This document shows, one piece after another, positions 9,208-16,710 of a stretch of DNA of 64,000 nucleotides (position 1 is its first letter; the number at the start of each line of letters is the position of its first letter). Origin of the DNA: Acidimicrobiales bacterium (GTDB lineage: Bacteria > Actinomycetota > Acidimicrobiia > Acidimicrobiales > SZUA-35); NCBI GenBank assembly GCA_020629155.1, contig JAHDDW010000004.1:130018-194017 (forward strand). The letters run 5' to 3'. The position numbers were made by a program, and so were the translations under genes. Under the pieces are notes generated by a model. It searched no databases. It saw only the letters and a program-made list of their open reading frames with translations, and was not told the DNA's origin.

Positions 9208-9609
9208 TCAGACGCCGACGACGTGTAAGCCTGTTGCTCTTGCAGCTTGGGCTTGTTTGATATCGAAGGTCAGAAATGTGGTGTTGCGTCCTGCTCGTAG
9301 GGCAGATGCTATGTGGATCGCATCTGCCGAGCGGCAAAGCGTTTGTTCGGCTATGCGTGCGGCTTCGTTGCAGGTAGTTTCGTCTATAGCAATTAGCGCA
9401 AATCCATCAAGGTCTACGGTGAACTGCTGTTTAGCCATAGTGAACTCAGGTTCTTTTAAAAGGCGAGCGAGGTTTCGCCTTGTTTCAACTTCTGTCAGTC
9501 TGCTCGTTGTGAGCACTGCATCTGTTGACATAAGTGATAGCGCCGCTTCAGAATCGTGTTCTTGAACGTATCTTTTAAGTAAGGCACTTGTGTCTACATA
9601 CATAACCAT
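9208..9609 (-). CDS. vapC: VapC-type PIN-domain toxin (ribonuclease)
   Basis: 133-residue PIN-domain protein, likely the RNA-cleaving toxin of a type II toxin-antitoxin pair. The four acidic metal ligands are in place: Asp6 in YVDTSALLKRY, Glu40 in SRLTEVE, Asp96 in SADAIHIASAL and Asp116 in TFLTFDIKQA. An ATG at 9603 would remove two residues and is equally plausible. The antitoxin gene ends 9 nt upstream, so the two are cotranscribed from the promoter before vapB. Length and residues look intact, so it should be active. Confidence 0.9.
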   Translation of the reverse strand: MVMYVDTSALLKRYVQEHDSEAALSLMSTDAVLTTSRLTEVETRRNLARLLKEPEFTMAKQQFTVDLDGFALIAIDETTCNEAARIAEQTLCRSADAIHIASALRAGRNTTFLTFDIKQAQAARATGLHVVGV

Positions 9610-9618
9610 GGCGAGCTG

Positions 9619-9870
9619 CTATTGTCTATCTTCGGTTAAGATTTCAGTAGTTGTTTTTGAAGCGGTGTATCTTTGTGGAGGCGGCCCTAACGAACGCAAA
9701 GGTGGTTGGACCCAGCCTTGTTCTTCTCCTAGTTCTAAACCAGTTTCTTCATATCGCTCGATACGAGCCACTGGTTTGCCCCTATCGGTGACAATTATAG
9801 TCTGCCCTTCTTTAGCCAGCTGTATGTGCTCGGAAAGCTGAGCCTTAAGATTTCGTATGCCAATCTTCAT
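9619..9870 (-). CDS. vapB: Phd/YefM-type antitoxin partner of VapC
   Basis: 83-residue antitoxin. The N-terminal half (IGIRNLKAQLSEHIQLAK, then EGQTIIVTDRGKPVARI) is the classic Phd/YefM DNA-binding and dimerisation fold. The C-terminal part, rich in Pro and polar residues, would wrap the toxin. It precedes vapC on the same strand with a 9-nt gap, the usual antitoxin-first order, and would repress its own promoter. The ATG at 9870 sits exactly 6 nt after a -10 hexamer, suggesting a leaderless mRNA. Confidence 0.88.
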   Translation of the reverse strand: MKIGIRNLKAQLSEHIQLAKEGQTIIVTDRGKPVARIERYEETGLELGEEQGWVQPPLRSLGPPPQRYTASKTTTEILTEDRQ

Positions 9871-9905
9871 GTGACTACATTAACATATTTATGTGGTTGC
9901 GTCAA
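9871..9905 (-). promoter_or_regulatory. Promoter of vapBC, apparently leaderless
   Basis: Reading leftward: TTGACG (9905-9900), a 17-nt spacer, TAATGT (9882-9877), then 6 nt (9876-9871) and the ATG of vapB at 9870. The expected transcription start falls on the start codon itself, and no ribosome-binding site is present. Confidence 0.7.
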
Positions 9906-9978
9906 AGTTTATGATTGTTAACTGCTTGTGTATCAGTATCGTATGTGCCGTGACGTTTTTAGAGGTACGCTTGGACAG

Positions 9979-10668
9979 ATGGAAATAGATCTTGATGGCA
10001 AGCGGGTTTTGCTTATAGGCGCTAATCAGATTCTTGGGTATACCTGTGCAGAGGTGCTTGCAAGCGAAGGGTGTAGTCTCGCTTTGGCTGGCGGCAATAT
10101 CAAAGATCTTAAAGAAGTGACAACAGATCTTCGTTCTAACTACGAGGTTTCGATCACAAGCCATGCTGGAGAGGTTAGCGATGTTGACTGGCAACATTCG
10201 GTGCTGGCTGTTGTTACACCGCTTGACAGCATTGTTGTTGACGTTTCAGCTTTTTTCGACTTGACTTTATTTGTTGAAAATGATGAAGATGAGTCAAAAG
10301 CGTTAGCGGCAGTTACTCAATCGTTGCAGGCGATTTTTTCCTTTGCGCAAACTGCTGCGTCAGGTTTTCGAGAAGACGGAGAGGGTATTTTTATCTTCGT
10401 GATGCCAACACTTGGGTATCTGACGAGCGACCCTTCAGCAACTGCTTTATGGGAAACGTCATATGCTGCTGTGCAAAAATTTAGTGCTACCTATGCTGCC
10501 GCAAATAATATGGCGTGTCATAGTCTTTTCTTGTCGGCTGAGGCTGATGAGTTGCAACCTGAAATTCCTGGAACGTTTGAATACCAGATCGCTGATTTTG
10601 TGGCGTATGCGATGACAGAAAAAGGCGCGCCTTTTGCCGATACTGCTATGCTTTTGCATCAACGTTAG
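9979..10668 (+). CDS. Degenerate short-chain dehydrogenase/reductase-like protein
   Basis: 229-residue Rossmann-fold protein of the SDR superfamily by overall pattern: KRVLLIGANQILG (cofactor strand and loop), LASEGCSLALAGG (second strand), a central helix set and a late helix-strand with AAVQKFSATYAAAN. Key residues are altered. The TGxxxGxG loop reads GANQILG, and the catalytic YxxxK is replaced by W-E-T-S-Y when AAV is aligned with the usual helix. It is therefore probably not a functional oxidoreductase, or has another activity. The ATG at 9979 is preferred over an upstream in-frame ATG at 9928 because the SDR strand starts just after it. It is divergent from vapB. Confidence 0.6.
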   Translation: MEIDLDGKRVLLIGANQILGYTCAEVLASEGCSLALAGGNIKDLKEVTTDLRSNYEVSITSHAGEVSDVDWQHSVLAVVTPLDSIVVDVSAFFDLTLFVENDEDESKALAAVTQSLQAIFSFAQTAASGFREDGEGIFIFVMPTLGYLTSDPSATALWETSYAAVQKFSATYAAANNMACHSLFLSAEADELQPEIPGTFEYQIADFVAYAMTEKGAPFADTAMLLHQR

Positions 10669-10762
10669 AATCCTTCGAGCTTCTCAGAAAAACAACACTT
10701 CTAGTAACCTATTCAGGTAGTGTGAAAGCGTTACTTCTTTCATAGAGATTCGGAAGCTATAT

Positions 10763-13450
10763 ATGCTTAGTAAAGTTTCGCAATTTTTTGCAAAAAATGT
10801 TGTGCTCACACTCGCCCTTTGGATTTTCTTACTGGTCTTTGGTTCTTTGGCCTATACCAGCTGGCTGCCTCGTGAAGGATTCCCAGCGGTTGAGGTGCCA
10901 ACGGCTATAGGTAGCGGCCAGTTCTTCGAAGAAGAGGTATTAACGCCTGATGAAGTAGACGCGCAAATTAAGCCGTTGGTCGAGGCTCTTGCTGCCCGGC
11001 CTGAAGTGAAAACTTTTAATGATAAAAAGCGAGTTGCCTCGTTTGCTCGACCAAATTCGTTCCAGCTTACTGTTGAGCTAAAAGATGGGTTTACTTCTGC
11101 GAAAAGCAAAGAAATAATTGATGAAGAGTACGCCAAACTTGACATGCCACAAAGTTTAGAGTTTCGAGCTGAACCTTTAAATCTAGCTTTGCTTTTAGGG
11201 AAGTATGATTTGCTTGTTGGTGTTCGAGGTCCAGCAGATGCGACAGCTGAAGAGCTAACAGAGATAAGTGCGACAACGCTAGAGGCCTACACAAATCAGC
11301 AGGGGATAGCAGCTGCAGAAGTGTATCCACTAAGTTTTCAGCAAGAGGGAACAAACCAGACGGTGCAAAGCGGGTTTAATCAGCTGACTAGCTTGAACGA
11401 TTCAGCAAAGGTCTTTAATCCAGCGGCAACGGTCGGAATCGTTGCTAGCGATGGGTACGACTCGATAGAGCTTCGGGCTGAAACTGAAAAAGCTGTTGAC
11501 GAAATCAACGCTTCTTCGCTGTTGCCTGAGGGCTATGAAACTTTTGTTGCCTTTGACTATGCCCCACAAATTGAAGAACAAATAGGTTCGCTGCAAGGTA
11601 ACGTGATCACTGGTATTTTAGCTGTTGCTCTTATTGCTTTGCTGGTGATCTCATGGCGAGCGTCAGTTATCGCTGCGTTGTTTATCGTTACTGTTATGGC
11701 GACGTCGCTAGGGATCTTGTACCTCGTCGGCATTACGCTGAACACAATTTCTTTGTTCGGTATTATTCTGGCTTTGGGCTTGTTTGTTGATGACGCCATC
11801 GTTATTACCGAAGCGATAGATACCTTTAAGAAAAAAGGTGAAAGCTATCTTGAAACGATTGGCAGCGCTATCAACAAAGTCGGTTCAGCCAGTGTTTCTG
11901 GAACTATAACGACTATTTTAGTGTTCGCTCCGATGCTTGCGATTACTGGTGTGTTGGGCAAGTTCATCAAAATTCTGCCGATTTCAGTAATGATAGCGTT
12001 GGCAGTTTCACTAGTTCTTTCGCTAGTTCTGATTCCATTTGCTTCTCGTTTCCTAACGATTAATGCGCCAGAGTCGAAGAATCCTATTTTGAAACTTGAA
12101 AAGAAAGTTGCACATTCTTTAGCTTCTGTTATCGGTCATACGTCAAAAGGAACAACTTTTGCAGCGATAGGTGTTGCTATCAGCATTGTCATGACCGCTG
12201 TCGGTATCGGAGTATTTGCTCCGAACGTTAAGTTTAATATCTTCCCGCCGCAGAAAGATTCAATTGACCTTTCTATTACTGTAAGCGATTTTAAAGGCGG
12301 CGAAAGCGTCGAAGAGGCAAATGCTCTTATCCAAGAAATAAACCAGAAAGCCGCTGATGCTTTGGGTGAAGATCTTATTTCTGGTTATCTTTATGATGGT
12401 AACGAGCGACTTTCTTTCGGAGCGTTTCGTTTGACCCCTATTGGCGGTCGTGAGAAAGCGCCTGATCTTGTTGCTGATCTTCTAGACCCTATCGAGGAAG
12501 AATATGCTGATAGAGCCAGAGTCGATTTTGCTGTAGTCTCGGCTGGCCCTCCCGAAGAGGTTTTCCCGTTTAAGATGCAGATATTTTCTGAAGATGCTCA
12601 AGTTCTAGAGAACGCAGCTACACAAATTTCTTCTGAACTATCTGGCAAAGTGCTAGATGAAGGTAAGCCGTCAGAATATACAGTGCTAGAAACAAAAGTT
12701 GTGCTTGATTCGCTTTCGCGTAACGGCGGCAAACGTTTTGCTCAAATAGAGGCACGTTTCGACGGTGACGAAGTGACTGCCTTAACACAGAGCACACAAA
12801 AATATTTAGAGGAAAAATATCCAGAAGCCGAGTTGACAGCACTTGGGCTTTCTGCGGATGCATTGGAATTTGATTTTGGGTTTGAAAGCCAGAACCAAGA
12901 ATCGTTTAATTCGATGCCGCTGGCGTTTGGCTTTGCTTTACTGGCGATGCTTGTGCTGTTGATTATTCAGTTCCGTTCATCTGCACAATGGTTGCTTGTT
13001 TTCTTAGCGATTCCATTTAGTATGTTTGGTGTTTTTGGCGGGTTGTGGCTTACAGGCAATAACCTTAGTTTCTTCGTAATGCTAGGGCTGTTGGGCCTTA
13101 TGGGCATAGCGGTAAACAATACTATTTTGCTTGTAGATTTCGCCAACCAGCAGCGTGTCGCTGGAGCCGATAGAGTCACAGCGATTCAAGAAGCTGTGCG
13201 CATGCGTTTCAGGCCACTAGTTGCTACATCACTTACAACAGTGTTTGGCTTGCTGCCACTTGCGTTGTCAGATCCGTTCTGGGAAGCACTTGGGTTCACA
13301 ATTATCTTCGGGCTGCTATCGAGTACGTTCCTTGTGCTTGTTTCTTTCCCGTTCTATTACCTTGGTATGGAATGGCTGCGAGACCGATATGAAACCCCAT
13401 GGCGTCGCGAAGCTCTGCGCTCCGGAGCGTCAACAGAATACGAGAGGTAA
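10763..13450 (+). CDS. RND-superfamily efflux permease
   Basis: Proton-driven exporter of 895 residues with the internal repeat of RND pumps: a single N-terminal membrane helix, a large extracytoplasmic loop (about residues 35-265), a block of five or six helices (about 270-430), a second large loop (about 490-715) and a second helical block. The conserved LGLFVDDAIVITEAID segment carries the paired Asp residues that relay protons in this family. It is shorter than Gram-negative AcrB-type pumps and has no membrane-fusion protein or outer-membrane channel gene beside it, as expected for a single-membrane actinobacterium. The substrate is unknown. The ATG at 10763 has a weak CGGAAG site upstream. 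Confidence 0.85.
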   Translation: MLSKVSQFFAKNVVLTLALWIFLLVFGSLAYTSWLPREGFPAVEVPTAIGSGQFFEEEVLTPDEVDAQIKPLVEALAARPEVKTFNDKKRVASFARPNSFQLTVELKDGFTSAKSKEIIDEEYAKLDMPQSLEFRAEPLNLALLLGKYDLLVGVRGPADATAEELTEISATTLEAYTNQQGIAAAEVYPLSFQQEGTNQTVQSGFNQLTSLNDSAKVFNPAATVGIVASDGYDSIELRAETEKAVDEINASSLLPEGYETFVAFDYAPQIEEQIGSLQGNVITGILAVALIALLVISWRASVIAALFIVTVMATSLGILYLVGITLNTISLFGIILALGLFVDDAIVITEAIDTFKKKGESYLETIGSAINKVGSASVSGTITTILVFAPMLAITGVLGKFIKILPISVMIALAVSLVLSLVLIPFASRFLTINAPESKNPILKLEKKVAHSLASVIGHTSKGTTFAAIGVAISIVMTAVGIGVFAPNVKFNIFPPQKDSIDLSITVSDFKGGESVEEANALIQEINQKAADALGEDLISGYLYDGNERLSFGAFRLTPIGGREKAPDLVADLLDPIEEEYADRARVDFAVVSAGPPEEVFPFKMQIFSEDAQVLENAATQISSELSGKVLDEGKPSEYTVLETKVVLDSLSRNGGKRFAQIEARFDGDEVTALTQSTQKYLEEKYPEAELTALGLSADALEFDFGFESQNQESFNSMPLAFGFALLAMLVLLIIQFRSSAQWLLVFLAIPFSMFGVFGGLWLTGNNLSFFVMLGLLGLMGIAVNNTILLVDFANQQRVAGADRVTAIQEAVRMRFRPLVATSLTTVFGLLPLALSDPFWEALGFTIIFGLLSSTFLVLVSFPFYYLGMEWLRDRYETPWRREALRSGASTEYER

Positions 13451-13488
13451 GATTTTCAGTACAGGTCTTGCCTTTCCTGCTCTTTGCA

Positions 13489-13522
13489 TGGCATTCCAGC
13501 CACGACTAGGAATCTAGATTTC
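13489..13522. repeat. Dispersed short repeat, copy C
   Basis: The block GGCATTCCAGCCACGACTA followed by GGAATCTAGATTT matches the reverse complement of 20331-20362 (GTCATTCCAGCCATGACTG and then GGATCTAGATCT) at about 27 of 31 positions. It belongs to the same ATTCC/GGAAT type as the longer repeats at 3255 and 60810. It lies between the RND gene and brnT. Confidence 0.5.
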
Positions 13523-13537
13523 TAATAAATAAGTATC

Positions 13538-13566
13538 TTGATAAAAATGTACATTGTATGTACAAT
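13538..13566 (+). promoter_or_regulatory. brnTA promoter with overlapping palindromic operator
   Basis: TTGATA (13538-13543), 17-nt spacer, TACAAT (13561-13566); the predicted start is about 13573, the GTG taken as the brnT start. Overlapping the -10 box is ATTGTA-TG-TACAAT (13553-13566), a perfect inverted repeat, inside a wider TGTACA-N5-TGTACA arrangement (13549-13565). This is the right place for an operator bound by the BrnA antitoxin. Confidence 0.75.
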
Positions 13567-13572
13567 AGTTGT

Positions 13573-13863
13573 GTGGAAGGTTTGCAGTTTGCTTGGGACA
13601 GTAACAAGAACTCGGTTAATAAACAGAAACATGGTTTGAGTTTCGAAGAAGCGGTAACGGCGTTTAGGGATGAGAATGCTGTTGTATTTGCAGATCCGGA
13701 CCATTCTGAACTTGAAGATCGATACTTGTTGCTAGGAGTAAGCTCACAACTACGAGTTTTAGTTGTATGTCACTGTTATAGGCAAAATGATGAAGTGATA
13801 AGAATTATTTCGGCAAGGAAAGCTAATAAAAAGGAACAAGCGAGTTATCGGAGATACTTATGA
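13573..13863 (+). CDS. brnT: BrnT-type toxin (ribonuclease)
   Basis: 96-residue RelE-like toxin of the BrnT family. The diagnostic N-terminus FAWDSNKNSVNKQKHGLSFEEA and the RIISARKANKKE segment with its basic pair near the C-terminus are both present, and length is normal. An ATG at 13558 is in frame but lies inside the promoter spacer, so the GTG at 13573, where the transcript should begin, is the better start; TTG 13582 is a further option. The stop overlaps the start of brnA by ATGA, the usual toxin-first order for this family. Confidence 0.85.
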   Translation: MEGLQFAWDSNKNSVNKQKHGLSFEEAVTAFRDENAVVFADPDHSELEDRYLLLGVSSQLRVLVVCHCYRQNDEVIRIISARKANKKEQASYRRYL

Positions 13864-14075
13864 GAGAAGAATACGATTTTGAAAATATGGAAGGGGAGAA
13901 AAACCCCTATATAAAAAAGTTGAAAAAATCTGTCACTATACGGTTAGACACATCGACAGTTGATTATTTTAGGTCGTTATCTGACGAAACTACTATGCCG
14001 TACCAAACTCTAATAAACCTATATCTGCGTGACTGCGTTGAGAATAACAAAAAACTCGAATTCAATTGGGTGTAG
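13860..14075 (+). CDS. brnA: BrnA-type antitoxin
   Basis: 71-residue antitoxin that neutralises BrnT and represses the brnTA promoter. The basic strand KKLKKSVTIRLDTSTVDYFR followed by a MPYQTLINLYLRDCV helix is a ribbon-helix-helix DNA-binding unit. Translation is coupled to brnT by an ATGA overlap. Base composition of the pair is somewhat AT-richer than the neighbours, as common for toxin-antitoxin cassettes. Confidence 0.83.
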   Translation: MREEYDFENMEGEKNPYIKKLKKSVTIRLDTSTVDYFRSLSDETTMPYQTLINLYLRDCVENNKKLEFNWV

Positions 14076-14083
14076 ATTCCCAG

Positions 14084-15823
14084 TCAGTTGTAGCCAATCC
14101 AGGTGAGGAACTTGTCTCGTGGCCAGCTGTTGACAACTAGGTCTTTGGTGGCCCAGCCTCGCCGTGCGGTCAATACGCCGTATTCCATGCGTCCAAGCTC
14201 GCTTTTGTGGTGGCTGTCAGTGTTAATCACAAGTTTTACTCCACGTTCTGTGGCTTGGCGGACAACGTCGCTTGCTGCATCTAGCCTATTGAGCGAGCCG
14301 TTGATTTCTAGCGCCACATCATGTTCTACTAATGCATCAAAAACGGTTTGCATGTCTAGCTCGATACCTGGCCGTTTGCCGATATATCGCCCTGTGAGGT
14401 GGCCAATTGAATGCACCGATGGGTCGGCGATTGCGTTGTAAAGTCGCTGCGTTTGCTTGTCAACTGATTGATCAAAATGTGAGTGGACAGAAGCAACGGT
14501 ATAGTCAAAAAGTGCTCGAAAATCGCTGTCATAATCAAGACCGCCGTCAGGCCCAATGTTAAGTTCGCAACCAAAAAGTAACGTCATGTTCGGATAGCTC
14601 GGTTGAAGCGCTGCGATTTTGTCTCGATGTTCTAGCATCTGCTCACGATTTGAACCGTTGATAGCTAAATCTTCGCCATGATCGGTAATAGCCAGATAGC
14701 TATAGCCTTTCGCAGCCGCTGCTGCGACCATTTCTTCCACACTCGATCGCCCGTCGCCGCTTCGGTCGGTATGATAATGCAAATCACCTTTCATGTCGGT
14801 TAGTGCAATAAAATCTGGCAGCGCCTGCTTCGCTGCAGCTTCAAGCTCGCCAGAAGCTTCACGCAGTTCAGGAGCCACATAGTCACATCCTAAAGCTGCG
14901 TAAATAGCTTGCTCGGTCTGGCTCGCAACCAGAATGTTTTCCTTGCCATCATCAGTTTTCTTGAAAAGACCATATTCGTTAAGCAACATGTTTTGTTGCA
15001 ACGCCAGCTGCCTTATAGCAATAGTATGTGCTTTAGACCCTGTGAAATAGAGCGTCGCTGCTCCGAACTGTTCAGGCGAGACAATACGCACGTCAACTTG
15101 CAGCCCAGAGGCTACAAGAAAAGAAATCTTTGTGTCACCAGCGGCTAGCATCTCAGTAATCTCAGGGCTGCTTCTGACCTTTTCCGCCACAAGAGGACCA
15201 TTGCTAGCGCCAATAGTGATATCGATATCGGCTACTGTTTCGTTCATCCGTCGAAGGCTGCCGCAAAAAGTAGCGTCGCTAACACTTTCAACTTCTATCC
15301 AACGATCAACAAGTGCTTGAGCAAGTGGAAGAGCATCAGCAATCGGAAACCGTCGATTTTTATCAGAAATGCCTAGGCGTTCAATCGCTTTCGCTATCTT
15401 CTCTTCGCTCGTAGCGCCAAAACCTTCGAGTTCGCGAAGCTGTTGACTATCAATAGCTGTCTGCAAATCAGCAAGATTGTTAATGCTAAGCTTCGCACGT
15501 AATGTTTTTATCGATTTTGGGCCAAGCCCAGGAATGTTACTAAGCGCCACAAATTCGGGCGGATATTTTTTGCGAAGCTGGTCGATCTTTTCGACGCTCC
15601 CTATAGTAAGATATTCGCGAATCTTGGCGGCGGTAGACTTGCCGACGCCGTCTATCTTTGTGAGCTGTGTGTCAGAAAGCGCAGGTAAATCGTCTGTCGC
15701 ATTTTCAACACCTCGACGAGCTTTCTCGTACGCGCGCACTTTAAAAGATTGCACGTTCTCTTCGTCAAGAATAGTTAAAGCTATAAGCTCGTCTAGCATT
15801 GCTAGTACTGCGGTTTTGGTCAT
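14084..15823 (-). CDS. polX: Family X DNA polymerase with PHP exonuclease domain
   Basis: 579-residue repair polymerase. In order: an N-terminal 8-kDa-like helical domain with helix-hairpin-helix turns (KIDGVGKSTAAKI about 57-68; NIPGLGPKSIKTL about 96-108); the nucleotidyltransferase palm with GSLRR (188-192), catalytic DID (199-201) and a third Asp in LQVDVRIV; and a C-terminal PHP domain (about 340-575) beginning DLHYHTDRSGDG with further His/Asp ligands in ITDHGED, CELNIG and NTDSHH. Bacterial PolX fills short gaps and the PHP part is a 3'-5' exonuclease. All metal ligands I can trace look intact. A TAAGAT box 6 nt before the ATG suggests a leaderless mRNA. Confidence 0.95.
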   Translation of the reverse strand: MTKTAVLAMLDELIALTILDEENVQSFKVRAYEKARRGVENATDDLPALSDTQLTKIDGVGKSTAAKIREYLTIGSVEKIDQLRKKYPPEFVALSNIPGLGPKSIKTLRAKLSINNLADLQTAIDSQQLRELEGFGATSEEKIAKAIERLGISDKNRRFPIADALPLAQALVDRWIEVESVSDATFCGSLRRMNETVADIDITIGASNGPLVAEKVRSSPEITEMLAAGDTKISFLVASGLQVDVRIVSPEQFGAATLYFTGSKAHTIAIRQLALQQNMLLNEYGLFKKTDDGKENILVASQTEQAIYAALGCDYVAPELREASGELEAAAKQALPDFIALTDMKGDLHYHTDRSGDGRSSVEEMVAAAAAKGYSYLAITDHGEDLAINGSNREQMLEHRDKIAALQPSYPNMTLLFGCELNIGPDGGLDYDSDFRALFDYTVASVHSHFDQSVDKQTQRLYNAIADPSVHSIGHLTGRYIGKRPGIELDMQTVFDALVEHDVALEINGSLNRLDAASDVVRQATERGVKLVINTDSHHKSELGRMEYGVLTARRGWATKDLVVNSWPRDKFLTWIGYN

Positions 15824-15945
15824 AAATGTATCTTAGAACAACGTCGCCATTTCCTTGCAGTTCGTAATAAATCGAAGATTGCACTAGCTAAGTTGCGGCT
15901 AAGCTACTAAGATTTTGGTGACGCCAAAATTAGGTAGTAGGAAAT

Positions 15946-16437
15946 ATGACTAAACTTGTCAGTCTCAATGAGATTGGTGCCCGCCGAGTTTCTTTATCGC
16001 AGGTTTCTAATAATTTAGAGCTTGCATTGTCTGCTCCATCTGGGGATCCCCGCTATTGGAGGTCCAAGGTGGTTGCAGCTTTGACTGAGTTTAAAGCTGT
16101 ACTTTCCGATCACGTCCATTCGTCTGAAGATGGTTTCTTGAAAGCTGTTGCTGCTGACTTTCCTAACCAAGCGCGTAAAGTTTCGCAACTTCTTGTTGAT
16201 CATGAGCGGCTCCAGGTTTCAATTGATGCATTGTTTGAAAAAGTAGTCCATCTTGAAGACGATGGTGAGGGAGAAGAAATTAACGCAGTGCGGCTACAGG
16301 CAATAGAGTTATTAGGCCAAGTTTCACGGCATAAGCAGCGAAGTTCTGATCTGATTTATGAAGCGTATAAGGTTGATGTGACAGAGCTTTTAGCTTCCGA
16401 TGAGCCTTCTGGCGAGCCGACGCTGTATCTGACGTAG
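15946..16437 (+). CDS. Hemerythrin-like helical-bundle protein
   Basis: 163-residue, mainly helical cytoplasmic protein. The spacing of His and acidic residues recalls hemerythrin HHE domains: LSDHVHSSEDGFLKAV (about 54-69), LLVDHERL (about 82-89) and SRHKQRSSDLIYEAY (about 126-140), which could supply a di-iron or metal site in a four-helix bundle. The match is partial, so oxygen or metal binding is a hypothesis. The ATG at 15946 has AGGA upstream. A 7-bp hairpin (ATTTTGG/CCAAAAT, 15912-15930) lies in the leader. It is divergent from polX. Confidence 0.55.
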   Translation: MTKLVSLNEIGARRVSLSQVSNNLELALSAPSGDPRYWRSKVVAALTEFKAVLSDHVHSSEDGFLKAVAADFPNQARKVSQLLVDHERLQVSIDALFEKVVHLEDDGEGEEINAVRLQAIELLGQVSRHKQRSSDLIYEAYKVDVTELLASDEPSGEPTLYLT

Positions 16438-16710
16438 GCGTTACTGTTGGAGCACATAACGAAAAGGTTGCTGAGGTGGCTAATAGTGTCACAAGCTGCT
16501 ACTGTTGAGTTGTAAAGATTTTCCGTGAGTTTTTTACGTTACGAGTTCTCACCGTCAATTTGCTACTCAGCTCCATGCAGCGAACAAGCAACTGTTGATT
16601 GTGCGACTACTACATATTTCAAGAGCGTCTAGCGGAGATGCTACGTTGAATGGGGTAAGACAATTACTGCTCAAACTGTTCAGCCGCTTCCAGTTTCGGT
16701 TTCGGAATTT

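Noticed and set aside
9257-9565. Open frame antisense to vapC
   Set aside because: The PIN-domain reading on the other strand has all catalytic residues and an adjacent antitoxin; the antisense product has no features.
10763-13450. SecDF-type identity for the RND protein
   Set aside because: The large loops and the FVDDAIVITEAID motif fit drug or lipid-type RND exporters, and the SecD/SecF signature regions are absent.
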